This document shows, one piece after another, positions 1-9,296 of a stretch of DNA of 43,592 bases. This stretch comes from JAAXVZ01 sp964392465 (GTDB lineage Archaea; Nanobdellota; Nanobdellia; Woesearchaeales; GW2011-AR15): positions 1 through 43,592 of the forward strand of contig CAYMPC010000004.1 of assembly GCA_964392465.1 (NCBI GenBank). The letters run 5' to 3'. Each line of letters begins with the position of its first letter. Position 1 is the stretch's first letter. The position numbers were made by a program, and so were the translations under genes. Under the pieces are notes generated by a model. The model made no database searches, was not told where the DNA came from, and saw only the letters and a program-made list of their open reading frames with translations.

Positions 1-1
1 T

Positions 2-685
2 ACAGGCATAATGGATTGTAATTATGTTGCTCCTGGTCCTTTTTCTGTATATAAAACAAAAATAATAAAACAGGTTGGAGGATTTGATGAAGAGAGTATA
101 GTGGAAGACCAAGAGATAGCATACAGGGTTCAAAAAAAGCATTATAAGATCAAACAGACTGCAAATGCAGTTGTTTATACAATTGCTCCCAAAGACATAA
201 AAGCACTGAATAAGCAAAGAAACAGATGGTTTAAGGGAAGCATCTTAAATATTATAAAATATAGGTCTTTGATATTTAATAGAGAATACGGCGATTTTGG
301 TTTTTTTCAGCTTCCAATCAATGTAATCTCCTTTATTTTGGCGTTTATAGCAATTTTTACTTTTTTTTATTATACTCTCAGACCAATATATAAGTGGTTG
401 AAAGATTTGTCATTAATTAACTTTGATATATTACCTTTCTTAAGAGATTTAAAAATAAGGATTGATATTTTGGGAATAGATTTAAACCTTGTTTTAATTG
501 TTTTTATTATACTCTTCTTTTCAGTGTTGTTTTTATATATCTCAAGTAGAACTTCAAAGGAAAGAGTCAGGAGGTATGGTAATTTATATATTATCCCATA
601 TTTTTTTATATACTTCCTTATTCTTGGGTTTGTATTAGTTAAGGTTTTTATAGAATTATTATTTGGGATAAAACAAAAATGGTAG
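2..685 (+). CDS. GT2 family glycosyltransferase, C-terminal part (5' end outside window)
   Basis: The reading frame is open to the left edge, so this is a partial gene; the Met codon at 11 is probably internal. The visible part begins near the end of a GT-A catalytic domain. It has an acidic ED pair (residues 32-33 counted from the Met at 11), followed by QRNRW (69-73), the Q-x-x-R-W signature of processive membrane GT2 enzymes such as cellulose/hyaluronan synthase-like and poly-GlcNAc synthases. At least three hydrophobic segments follow, as expected for these membrane enzymes. The likely role is polymerising or transferring a sugar from a nucleotide donor on the cytoplasmic membrane face. 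Its stop overlaps the next gene by 7 nt, suggesting co-transcription. The substrate cannot be deduced. Confidence 0.85.
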   Translation, partial: TGIMDCNYVAPGPFSVYKTKIIKQVGGFDEESIVEDQEIAYRVQKKHYKIKQTANAVVYTIAPKDIKALNKQRNRWFKGSILNIIKYRSLIFNREYGDFGFFQLPINVISFILAFIAIFTFFYYTLRPIYKWLKDLSLINFDILPFLRDLKIRIDILGIDLNLVLIVFIILFFSVLFLYISSRTSKERVRRYGNLYIIPYFFIYFLILGFVLVKVFIELLFGIKQKW

Positions 686-1377
686 TAAAAAGAAAAATAA
701 GTCTTAAAAGGTATATCACTGCAGGGATTATTACTTTTTTGATATTTGGATTGGGTATATTACTTGGGATAATATTTGATTATGAGAGAATAAGTTCTTT
801 AACTTTAAAGGAAAGGGCACAAGAACTTGATTATAAAAGCCTTCAGCTACAATACTTGTATCTATCAGATTTAACCGGTACAAATGAAAGTTGCCCGATA
901 ATAAGGGCAGCTCTTGAGGAAAGCATTAAAGAATTATCTTATTCTTTAGAACTTGCAGAAAAATATGAAAAAGAAACACAAATTAACACAAAAGAGTATG
1001 AAGCAATTTCAAGAACATATCTTTTGGATAATCTGAGATATTGGTTATTTTCGCAGAAGACAAAAGAAGTCTGCAAAGAAGATGTTATAAATGTTTTATA
1101 CTTTTACTCTAAAAATAATTGCAATATTTGTGAGAACCAAGGTACTATATTAAGTTATTATAAATCTAAATTGCAGGATAAGATTCTTATTTTTCCTATA
1201 AACACCGATTTAGAAGATAAAGAGACTTTTATAAAATTGATTAAGATACAATATAATGTTACTGTTTTGCCGACATTAGTAATTAACGGGAATAAATACG
1301 AAGGAGTTGTTTCAAAAGAAGAACTTCTACAGATAATCTGTAAAGAATCCTTTAATAAGGAAAGATGTCTAATTTAA
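679..1377 (+). CDS. membrane-anchored thioredoxin-fold protein
   Basis: This 232-aa protein has an N-terminal transmembrane helix (about residues 11-33), a helical spacer, and a C-terminal thioredoxin-like domain (about 135-222). The domain holds a CNIC active-site motif (C148, C151) and the conserved cis-Pro region VLPT (P198). The basic N-terminus suggests the redox domain faces outside the cell. Extra cysteines lie at about 72, 132, 221 and 230. It probably acts as a thiol-disulfide oxidoreductase for exported proteins; a DsbB-like protein lies at 37.7 kb. It sits between two glycosyltransferases with 7-nt overlap upstream and 1-nt spacing downstream, so it belongs to their operon. The fold is clear, but the redox direction is unknown. 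Confidence 0.75.
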   Translation: MVVKRKISLKRYITAGIITFLIFGLGILLGIIFDYERISSLTLKERAQELDYKSLQLQYLYLSDLTGTNESCPIIRAALEESIKELSYSLELAEKYEKETQINTKEYEAISRTYLLDNLRYWLFSQKTKEVCKEDVINVLYFYSKNNCNICENQGTILSYYKSKLQDKILIFPINTDLEDKETFIKLIKIQYNVTVLPTLVINGNKYEGVVSKEELLQIICKESFNKERCLI

Positions 1378-1378
1378 A

Positions 1379-3853
1379 ATGCCCAAACGTAAACAAAAAA
1401 AACATTTTCAAAATACGTCTTTTTTTAAAAGATCTGAATTTATTAATAAAAAAGCAATACATGTGCTTTTATTAACATTTTTTTTTGTTCAATTCCTGTT
1501 CTTAATAACTTATTCTTTTCCTTTCTGGGATGAAGCGGTATATATTTCTATGGCAAAATACATATATACAGGAGGAAATTCTGGATTATTTGAGATACTT
1601 AGACCGATTTTTTTGCCTCTTTCTATAGGGATTATCTGGTTAATATCTCCAACAAATCTTCTATTCTTGTCAAAATTATTTATGCTGGTAACAGCAACTT
1701 TAGGATTATTTGTTTTGTTTAAATTATCGAAAGAGGTAACAGATAATAAGACAGCATTATTAGCATGTATCTTTTTAATTATTACTCCGCTTTTCTTTCT
1801 TAATTCTTTTAAAATATTGACAGATACCCTCTCTTCATCTTTAGCTCTTTTGTCTTTATATCTATTTACTAAAAGAAAATATTCTCTTTCTGGCCTTTTT
1901 TCTGGGTTGGCTTTCTTAACACGATTCACTTCAATTTTATTTATATTTGTCTCAGGGTTTGTTTTTTTTGTTGATTTTTTTGTAAATAAGGAGAAGTCAA
2001 AAAAAAAGGAAATATTTTTTTCTGCGTTGAGATTTTTTTCTTTGTTTCTTATTATTATATTACCTTTTTTCATATCTAATTATTTTCTTTACAAATCAGA
2101 AACATCAACTTCCTTTGATGCGATTTTTCGACCATTAATATATGCTTCAAACACAATAAAAGATTATGTATGGCTTTATCAAGGTAATATATTTTATTAT
2201 CTTTTTAATGTGTTCAAAGAAAACCCTCTTTTTCTTTTTTCAATAATAGGCATTATTGTTTTTTTGATAGGCAAGTCTTTCAAGAAAAATAAAATAATCT
2301 TTTTAGCAATGTTTTCTTTTTTAATGTATTTTTCTTTGCTTCCTCACAAAGAATTAAGATATGCCCTCTCTTTTTTGCCATTATTAGCTTTATTTTCTGC
2401 AATAGGAGTTACCTTTTCTTTAAAATTTTTAAAGATATTTAATAAAAAAATAAAATTCTTTTTGATAATTCTCTTGCTCTTATTTTTAATATCTCCTTTT
2501 TTAAAAATAGTTTCCTTGATTAAAAACCCATTATTAACTGAACCAGATGAAATAAAAGACATTTATCTTTTTTTGCAGAGAAAGCCCATAGAGGGAGCAA
2601 TATTGACAACAGATCCCGTATTGGGAATATATGTAGATAACAAGTTAATCCCTGCCTATTATAGCTTAGATGTTTTTGAATCATTGCTTAAGAAAGAGGA
2701 CTACAAAGCAGTATTTTATCTCCCTTCTTCCTTTCCCTGTCAAGAAACTGATTCAAAATGCAAAAATCAGAAAATAAGGATTGTACAATATCTACTTATT
2801 AATCATAAACTGGTGATGGATAAAGAGCTTTTTGGAAATAAATATTATTTATTTACAGACCTGTCTTATTTTGATGAATTGCCTAAAACAGATCTTTTTA
2901 TAGATTATGGTCTTTCGAATCAAGTCGTCTTATCAAAAAAACCACAGGATAGGCTTCCCATATCTATGTTGTTAGAGGACTTTCCTTCATTAAATGATGA
3001 TAGAACAGATATTTGGAATAAAGAAAGCTATTATTTGGTTAAGAGCTTTATAATGTCTAATGATATTCCAGCAGATTTTGTCGTTGTTCCTTCACATCTT
3101 CTTAATTTATCTTACAGCGAATTAAATTATTTAAAAAATTCAAGAAACAATATTGTGCAAAATGGATATTCACATACAGAAGAACTATTGCTTCCCTATA
3201 ATCAACAATTTAGTCTTATTAAGAAAGGAAAGGAAATTATCAATCATATGACAAATAAAGAAGTATCTGTTTTTATCCCTCCAAATTATTTGTCAGGAAA
3301 AAACACAACAGACATATTATCTCTTTTAAACTACTCTGTATATATTTCTTCAATTGGAGATACAGAAGAGAGCAAGATAAAAAGATACGACCAAACATTT
3401 ACTTTAATAAAAAACTGGAAAGAGAACACACTAAAAACCAGGGAAGAAGTTGAAATAGAAATAAAAAATATAAGGCAGCATTCGGATAGCCTTGTTTTCT
3501 CAGTATATTATTATATGTATAAACCTGAGACAATAGATGAATTAGACTATTTCTATAATTTAACAAAAAACGATTATTACTTATCTGTATATGAATTATA
3601 TGAGTGGGAGAAATTTATTTCTCAAGTTAATCTCTCCTTTAAAAATAATATAATAACACTTTCTGGGCCGAAAAGTAACTTTTCAAAAGAAGTTACTTTA
3701 CTTTTTTATTCTTCAGGAAATTACTCTTTAATATCAGACTATAATGAATTTTATATAAAAAATATAAACTCTAATCCTCTTGTTATTTGTCTTGGAGAAG
3801 AACAATGCTATAATTTAAATTCAAATCAAGAGATAAAATTAAATGGAATCTGA
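1379..3853 (+). CDS. GT-C (PMT/ArnT-like) glycosyltransferase with C-terminal polysaccharide-deacetylase-like domain
   Basis: This is an 824-aa protein. The N-terminal half (about 1-390) has around ten hydrophobic helices. An FWDEAVY motif after the first helix (D51, E52) matches the acidic pair in the first extracytoplasmic loop of GT39/GT83 polyprenyl-phosphate-dependent transferases. A non-membrane C-terminal region follows. From about 520 to 750 it resembles a NodB/DUF2334-type deacetylase: an acidic EDFPSLNDD stretch near 533, NGYSHTEE near 595-602, and FIPPNYLSG near 631. These would correspond to the metal-ligand Asp, His and Pro-rich motifs. The family usually has the transferase alone, so this would be a transferase-deacetylase fusion. 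It overlaps the next gene by 11 nt. The first half is well supported; the deacetylase assignment is tentative. Confidence 0.75.
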   Translation: MPKRKQKKHFQNTSFFKRSEFINKKAIHVLLLTFFFVQFLFLITYSFPFWDEAVYISMAKYIYTGGNSGLFEILRPIFLPLSIGIIWLISPTNLLFLSKLFMLVTATLGLFVLFKLSKEVTDNKTALLACIFLIITPLFFLNSFKILTDTLSSSLALLSLYLFTKRKYSLSGLFSGLAFLTRFTSILFIFVSGFVFFVDFFVNKEKSKKKEIFFSALRFFSLFLIIILPFFISNYFLYKSETSTSFDAIFRPLIYASNTIKDYVWLYQGNIFYYLFNVFKENPLFLFSIIGIIVFLIGKSFKKNKIIFLAMFSFLMYFSLLPHKELRYALSFLPLLALFSAIGVTFSLKFLKIFNKKIKFFLIILLLLFLISPFLKIVSLIKNPLLTEPDEIKDIYLFLQRKPIEGAILTTDPVLGIYVDNKLIPAYYSLDVFESLLKKEDYKAVFYLPSSFPCQETDSKCKNQKIRIVQYLLINHKLVMDKELFGNKYYLFTDLSYFDELPKTDLFIDYGLSNQVVLSKKPQDRLPISMLLEDFPSLNDDRTDIWNKESYYLVKSFIMSNDIPADFVVVPSHLLNLSYSELNYLKNSRNNIVQNGYSHTEELLLPYNQQFSLIKKGKEIINHMTNKEVSVFIPPNYLSGKNTTDILSLLNYSVYISSIGDTEESKIKRYDQTFTLIKNWKENTLKTREEVEIEIKNIRQHSDSLVFSVYYYMYKPETIDELDYFYNLTKNDYYLSVYELYEWEKFISQVNLSFKNNIITLSGPKSNFSKEVTLLFYSSGNYSLISDYNEFYIKNINSNPLVICLGEEQCYNLNSNQEIKLNGI

Positions 3854-5321
3854 AAAAAGAGATAAAAAGATATTTTTTTTACTGCTTTTTTTAACTATAA
3901 TACAACTAATCATAGGAATCTTTTCTGTTTCAAAAGAGATTACTCCAGATGGAGGGATGCATAGCTTAATAGCAGATTTGTATAACTTAAAACTTTTTAG
4001 ATATAATTATGAACCAATTACAGATGTGGAGCTTACATACCCTCCTCTTTTTCATCTTTTTGTTGCTTTTTTTAATATATTTTATAATAATTCTTTTTTT
4101 AATGTAAAATTATTAGGCATAATTATCTTTTCACTTTTTCCGATTGGTTTTTATTTTTTAGGAAAAATTTTTGATGAAAAAGTAGGAATACTGGCGGCTC
4201 TTTTTTCAGTTTTAAACCAAAATTTTGTTATTCTCATGCTTTTTTCAGGTTATCCACAACTTTTATCCTTTCTTATATTCCTTTTTTTTTTATCTCTTTT
4301 CTATAAGGGAAATAAATTCATGGCAGGATTTTTTTTAGGGATGGCAATCCTCTCTCATCCATTTATGGCACTTTTTTCTGTATTTTTTTATTCAATAATG
4401 GTTTTTATAGAACTGATTTTTAAAAAAGTAACAAAAGAGACTTTCTATGTAGGAATAATAGCGGTCATAATTTCTTCTTTTTGGCTAAAAAACACAATTA
4501 AATTTTTTTGTAATATGCTTTTTGGAAGGTGGAATAATACAAGATGGTATTCTTTTAATCCTGGCATAATATCTTTATCTGACATTTTCTCCTTTCTTTT
4601 TTTCAGACTTAATATCCTTATATTCTTATTTTCTTTTTTCACAGTCTTTTCAATTATTTATTTAATCTCAGTTAAAAAAAAAGAGCCGACACAAATTAAA
4701 AAAATTGGAAAAGGTAGTTATTCTTTTTTAATATTTTATTTAATTTGTCTATTTTTTACACTATATCATTATCCCCCTGCTCAGTATAAATTTTTGGATT
4801 TATTTACAATCCCAGTTATAATTTTTTCGGCAATAGGGAGTTCTATGGTTTTTTATATCTTTCCAAAATTTAAAAAAAGATTAGTCCTTTTATTGATATT
4901 AACTAGCTTATTTTCAATTATTTTGCCTATTCATGCTGTTTATTATTATCAATCTAATTTTTCCAGCCTTTCTTTTGAAATGAAAGAGGCTGCAGTTTGG
5001 TTAAGAGACTATGATAAAAACAGGTCAAGGATTATAGTAACATATGATAGCAGCAACCTTGTTTACAGCAGAAAATATAACAACGAGGCAGTTTTCTCAG
5101 CTATTGCAGAGAAATATCCTATGGATATGGGTCTTTCAGATCTTGAAGTAAGTAGTTTTTTCTATAAAAAACAACAAGAGGATAGAGAAAAAATAATTAA
5201 GGGAGAATGGGAGTTGTTGTCAGAATATAATATTAAATACATTATTTCTAGTTTTCAGCAGGGATGCAAAGAAAAAGAAGTCGTATATAATCAAGACAAT
5301 ATACTTATCTGCAAAAACTAA
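3843..5321 (+). CDS. GT-C-like polytopic membrane protein, probable glycosyltransferase
   Basis: This is a 492-aa protein with about ten hydrophobic segments and a soluble C-terminal region of about 110 residues. The first loop has TPDGGMHS (near 34-41), in the place where GT-C enzymes carry their catalytic acidic residue. TYPPLFH after it is typical of lipid-linked sugar transferases and uncharacterised archaeal relatives. The tail alternates predicted strands and helices, like the extracytoplasmic domain of other GT-C proteins. It overlaps the upstream GT-C gene by 11 nt, and its stop overlaps the convergent epimerase gene by 4 nt. It probably adds a sugar from a dolichyl-phosphate carrier to a surface glycan. 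Sugar and acceptor are unknown. Confidence 0.6.
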   Translation: MESEKRDKKIFFLLLFLTIIQLIIGIFSVSKEITPDGGMHSLIADLYNLKLFRYNYEPITDVELTYPPLFHLFVAFFNIFYNNSFFNVKLLGIIIFSLFPIGFYFLGKIFDEKVGILAALFSVLNQNFVILMLFSGYPQLLSFLIFLFFLSLFYKGNKFMAGFFLGMAILSHPFMALFSVFFYSIMVFIELIFKKVTKETFYVGIIAVIISSFWLKNTIKFFCNMLFGRWNNTRWYSFNPGIISLSDIFSFLFFRLNILIFLFSFFTVFSIIYLISVKKKEPTQIKKIGKGSYSFLIFYLICLFFTLYHYPPAQYKFLDLFTIPVIIFSAIGSSMVFYIFPKFKKRLVLLLILTSLFSIILPIHAVYYYQSNFSSLSFEMKEAAVWLRDYDKNRSRIIVTYDSSNLVYSRKYNNEAVFSAIAEKYPMDMGLSDLEVSSFFYKKQQEDREKIIKGEWELLSEYNIKYIISSFQQGCKEKEVVYNQDNILICKN

Positions 5322-6277
5322 TTTTTCATTACTTCTTTTTTATACCAAATAATAAACTCTTTAATCCCTTTGTTGATAGAGGTTGAAGGAGAGTAGCCAA
5401 GTATCTTTTTTGCTTTTTTTATATCTGCGTAAGTCAAAGGAACGTCTCCCTTCGGCATTTCTTCTCTTATGATTTTAGCTTTTTTTCCAGTAATTTCTTC
5501 TATAGTTTTTATTAAATCTTTTAGAGCAACACTCTTTGAATTTCCAATATTAATTATCTCATATCTGTAATTTTTTTCTAATGCAGATAAAATACCAGAA
5601 ACAATATCTCCTACATAAGTGTAATCTCTTTTAGAAGATCCATCTCCAAACATCTTTATTGGCTTTTCTTCCATAATGTTTTTTGTAAATAAATATGGCG
5701 CCATGTCAGGTCTTCCTCTTGGACCATATACAGTAAAAAAACGCAAACAAGATATATTCATATTATAAAGATGACTATAAGTATAACACAAAACTTCTCC
5801 CGCTTTTTTAGTTGCGGCATAAGGGCTGATAGAATTATCAGTGTTGTCTTCTTCAGAAAAAGGAACTTTATTATTTTTACCATATACAGAGGAGCTGGAT
5901 CCAAAAACAAAATTTTTTATCTTAAATTGTCTAGAAAGCTCAAGGAGATTTAAAGTTCCTTTAATGTTTGTATCTTGATAAATAAAGGGATTTTCAATAG
6001 AGGGCCTTACGCCAGCACGCGCGGCAAGATGTACAACTTTTTCAGGAGAATATTTGATAAATATTTTTTTTAAAGTATTATAATTGGTAATGTCTGCTTT
6101 AATAAGGTTAAAATTATTATTAGAAAGGTTGTGATTTATATTCTTTTTTTTCCTTTTAGGAGAATAATAATTGTTGAAATTATCTAAGCATATTACTTTT
6201 ATTTCTTTTTTTAATAAGGCATCACAAACATGGCTTCCAATGAAACCAGCGCCTCCTGTAACAAGGACAGTTTCCAT
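5318..6277 (-). CDS. NAD-dependent sugar epimerase, UDP-glucuronate 4-epimerase-like
   Basis: This extended short-chain dehydrogenase has a Rossmann TGGAGFIGS motif at its N-terminus, a Ser in SSSSVYG, and a YAATK catalytic Tyr/Lys motif. The string VYGPRGRPDMAP, then a KRDYTYVGDI segment, and an early LDNFNNYYSPKRK loop are characteristic of the UDP-glucuronate 4-epimerase branch rather than classic GalE. It probably supplies UDP-galacturonate or a related sugar nucleotide for the neighbouring glycosyltransferases. A GTG codon at 6286 is possible, but the ATG at 6277 lies about 6 nt after an AAAGGTGA ribosome-binding sequence (6283-6290) and is the better start. The substrate is an inference; UDP-glucose 4-epimerase is the alternative. 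Confidence 0.85.
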   Translation of the reverse strand: METVLVTGGAGFIGSHVCDALLKKEIKVICLDNFNNYYSPKRKKKNINHNLSNNNFNLIKADITNYNTLKKIFIKYSPEKVVHLAARAGVRPSIENPFIYQDTNIKGTLNLLELSRQFKIKNFVFGSSSSVYGKNNKVPFSEEDNTDNSISPYAATKKAGEVLCYTYSHLYNMNISCLRFFTVYGPRGRPDMAPYLFTKNIMEEKPIKMFGDGSSKRDYTYVGDIVSGILSALEKNYRYEIINIGNSKSVALKDLIKTIEEITGKKAKIIREEMPKGDVPLTYADIKKAKKILGYSPSTSINKGIKEFIIWYKKEVMKN

Positions 6278-6314
6278 ATTTTTCACCTTTAAAACAATTT
6301 TAAATATGTTTAGT

Positions 6315-9221
6315 TTAGCTCATTTCTGGCCAATCAATCTTCCAGGTAATTATTCTTTGTCCTGAAATATCTCTTACATCATTGAATTGGTTGAAGTATT
6401 TTAACCCAAGACCATCATAATAGAAAAGCCTCGTGAACATACTTCCAACAAGATCTTCAGACATTAAAACTAAAGTTCTATTATCTTGTAAGAGAGAAAT
6501 GCCATACCCAATAGTATTATTATTATAATTTATTACCTTATAGTTTTTTCCATCAGCAAAGCCAAAAGCAGAAGGATAATAAGTTCCTTGTGTTGCTGTT
6601 ATAAATGCTTCTTTTGTAATAAGATTTATTTGTAATGGGATGGATTGTGTGTTAGAGGTAGGTATGTTGCATTGTAATGTTTTATTTGTATTTTCGATAC
6701 AGCTAACACTCCCCATATAACTTGGCCAGGGAGCAATCCAATTGTTGATTTCCCTATCATCGGTTAAGGAAGAGAGTTCATAATAAGTCCTTTTGGCAGC
6801 ATCTTCGCTATAATTATATTCCTTCATTAAGTTGGAAACAAATCCTTCATAATTGTAAAATTTGTAATACATATAGATGTTTGCCCTCTCAAAATCCCAA
6901 ATCCCAAAATGTGCCCAAACAGGAGCCTTTCCTACCATGTCCTGGCTGGTTATGAAATAATTTTCAGGAGGTATGCAGTAGAGAGAGTCAAGTATTTTTT
7001 CAGTTTTTTCTTTATCTGTTATTTTAAGAAGTTCTTTTTCAGCATCTTTTCTGTTTAAAGGTAAAAGCAAGTATAATACTTTTATAGAGTCATGTGTGTC
7101 ATTTAATTCTTCATCTATTAAAGAAAAGGCATTATTACTATTACAATCCATCATTCTTAAGATAGCAATAGCATGTTCTTCATTATCTGTCAAGAGAATT
7201 TTTCCCATCCAATGGGCCTGTGCAGAATTTTGAGAGGCACCATCAAAGGTAACTCCCCTATCACCAAAATACTTGAACCAATGTCCAAAATCCCACCATG
7301 AGTTTATTATTGCATCTTGAGAAGATTCTTGTTTAATCTTAGTTAAAGAATCTACCCAGGCATCATTTACACTAGGTATATAATTATATGCAGTTGCATA
7401 GCCTTGCTGGATAGGAGTTAATAGTAAAGCTAATGAAAAAACAATCAGAATAAATTTTGATATATTTTTATTTATATCTAATGAGTTACTTATAAACCTA
7501 GATAATTTTTCAGCGAGTTCACCAAAAAAGACTGAAAAAGATACGGCAAAAGTAGGCACAATAAGAAGAATAAACCTTATTCCTTTTGTTGAGGCATATA
7601 TCGTAGCAATAAACCAAATAGTAAGTAAGATGGAATGTATAGGATCTACTTCATGTCTAATTAGCACAGATAGCACTAAACCTATAATTAAGGGAAGGGA
7701 AATAAGTATAAGTAAAATGAGGATAGAAATGCTTTGTGCAGTAGCAATATATACAACCAGAGCAAAATAAAGAGCTGAAAAAGATAAGTACATCCAGTTA
7801 AACAAGGAAGTTTTCTTTTCTTTTTTTTCTAACATTGTCAAAGAGATAATACTTCCCATAAGACCTATCCATAAGAATAAAGCGCCTCCTAAACTTGAAA
7901 TAATTTGTCCAAAATCAGCTTCATTAAGTTCTGCTACTGTTGTATAAACGTTCGGCCATATACTTGCACCCCTAGATGCATCTTTTATGCTCACTATTTT
8001 CAAAGGATTAAAAAAAGATTTGAAAAAAAGATCTTCTTTTCCAAAAATAGCAAGAGAGATATATGAAGCAATTAAAAAAACCACCAAAAATATAACTATA
8101 TTTATTAGGGTTTTATTATTTAAAATCTTTTTAATGTCTTTTCTATTATTCCAAAAATCAAAAAACAATAGATATCCAGCATAAATACAGGTTGCACCAA
8201 TTATAAATAAAAAGAGGAACCACCAACCAGACCATGCAAAACTATACACTCCAATAAATATTCCTGCAAAAAGCGCAAAAACAATTTTTTGCTTAATGTT
8301 TTTTGTATCAAAGGCATATATTGTAAATAACATAATCAAAAGAGGGAAAACAGCATTTACAATATCATTGTCAGAACCAAGAGACCTACTTAATATAGTG
8401 GGATTTACAGCAATTAAAATAGCAGCTATGAGTCCAGCAAGATTTCCAGAAAGTTTTTTTCCTATTAGGAAAGCAGCAATAATTGCGATGAATGATAAAA
8501 ACAAGGGAGTATAAAAAGAGGCTTTCATTAAAGTTATCTCAGAATTAAAAAAACTTAGAAACTTGTATAAGTAAGCTATTAAATAAGGATAAATATTTAC
8601 ATCTACGATAAAACCATTTGGAGCTGTCATATGGTTGTCAATTAAGACTCCTTCTCTTATTTCATCCTCAATATGTCCCTTTTCAACGATATTCCTCGCA
8701 TATCTCAACCAATAGTATGAATCAATATCTCCAAGGTACATATTTCCTTTTTCATCTTTAAATTGTTCTTTTAAAATTTCAGCTTGCTGTATAACTGCTT
8801 CTTCTATTGCTTGTGATTGCTGGCCTAAAAAAGTATTAAGTTGCTGCTCAATCAAAGCATTCATATTCTCTTCAGGAAGGTTAGGATATTGTTGAGAAAT
8901 TTGAGAAGCAATATTGCTTCTGATATTATTATAAATCCCATTTCTTGCCCATTGTTGAGCAATTGGCATTTCATCTGGTATTGTCCTTATATAAACTGAT
9001 AATAATAGAGGAATTAAAATCAAGAAAAACACAAAGTATTTTGACAGATTGCTATAAATCCCTTTAAAATTTAAAGACAAGTCTTCTTCCTTTTCCTCTT
9101 TTTCAAACTCTTTTTTTTCAGAATTTTTATTCTTTTTTGAAAATAATTTTTTTAACCAGCTTAAATCAAAAGAGACATCTTCATCAGATTTTTCAAATGG
9201 TTTCTTATTTTTTTGCTTCAC
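6315..9221 (-). CDS. aglB: archaeal dolichyl-phosphooligosaccharide-protein glycotransferase (STT3/AglB)
   Basis: At 968 aa this is normal family length. About 13 hydrophobic helices are followed by a soluble C-terminal domain. The catalytic signature WWDFGHW is at about residue 635. A first-loop acidic motif GDIDSYYWLRYARN precedes the core, and LGSDNDIVN gives the second acidic site. It transfers an oligosaccharide from a dolichyl (pyro)phosphate carrier to Asn in N-x-S/T sequons outside the cell. Unusual points are the Lys/Glu-rich cytoplasmic N-terminus (about 1-52) and a Gln-rich helical stretch in the first external loop. Many surface proteins in this window are sequon-rich and are plausible substrates. 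It lies head-to-head with nothing: dnaG is the next gene upstream on the same strand. Confidence 0.95.
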   Translation of the reverse strand: MKQKNKKPFEKSDEDVSFDLSWLKKLFSKKNKNSEKKEFEKEEKEEDLSLNFKGIYSNLSKYFVFFLILIPLLLSVYIRTIPDEMPIAQQWARNGIYNNIRSNIASQISQQYPNLPEENMNALIEQQLNTFLGQQSQAIEEAVIQQAEILKEQFKDEKGNMYLGDIDSYYWLRYARNIVEKGHIEDEIREGVLIDNHMTAPNGFIVDVNIYPYLIAYLYKFLSFFNSEITLMKASFYTPLFLSFIAIIAAFLIGKKLSGNLAGLIAAILIAVNPTILSRSLGSDNDIVNAVFPLLIMLFTIYAFDTKNIKQKIVFALFAGIFIGVYSFAWSGWWFLFLFIIGATCIYAGYLLFFDFWNNRKDIKKILNNKTLINIVIFLVVFLIASYISLAIFGKEDLFFKSFFNPLKIVSIKDASRGASIWPNVYTTVAELNEADFGQIISSLGGALFLWIGLMGSIISLTMLEKKEKKTSLFNWMYLSFSALYFALVVYIATAQSISILILLILISLPLIIGLVLSVLIRHEVDPIHSILLTIWFIATIYASTKGIRFILLIVPTFAVSFSVFFGELAEKLSRFISNSLDINKNISKFILIVFSLALLLTPIQQGYATAYNYIPSVNDAWVDSLTKIKQESSQDAIINSWWDFGHWFKYFGDRGVTFDGASQNSAQAHWMGKILLTDNEEHAIAILRMMDCNSNNAFSLIDEELNDTHDSIKVLYLLLPLNRKDAEKELLKITDKEKTEKILDSLYCIPPENYFITSQDMVGKAPVWAHFGIWDFERANIYMYYKFYNYEGFVSNLMKEYNYSEDAAKRTYYELSSLTDDREINNWIAPWPSYMGSVSCIENTNKTLQCNIPTSNTQSIPLQINLITKEAFITATQGTYYPSAFGFADGKNYKVINYNNNTIGYGISLLQDNRTLVLMSEDLVGSMFTRLFYYDGLGLKYFNQFNDVRDISGQRIITWKIDWPEMS

Positions 9222-9296
9222 AATTCCCCCCTCTAATTACTCTCTTTAAAAATATAAAAAAAGAAAGAAGTAACCTATATAAAGGTTATGAAAAAA

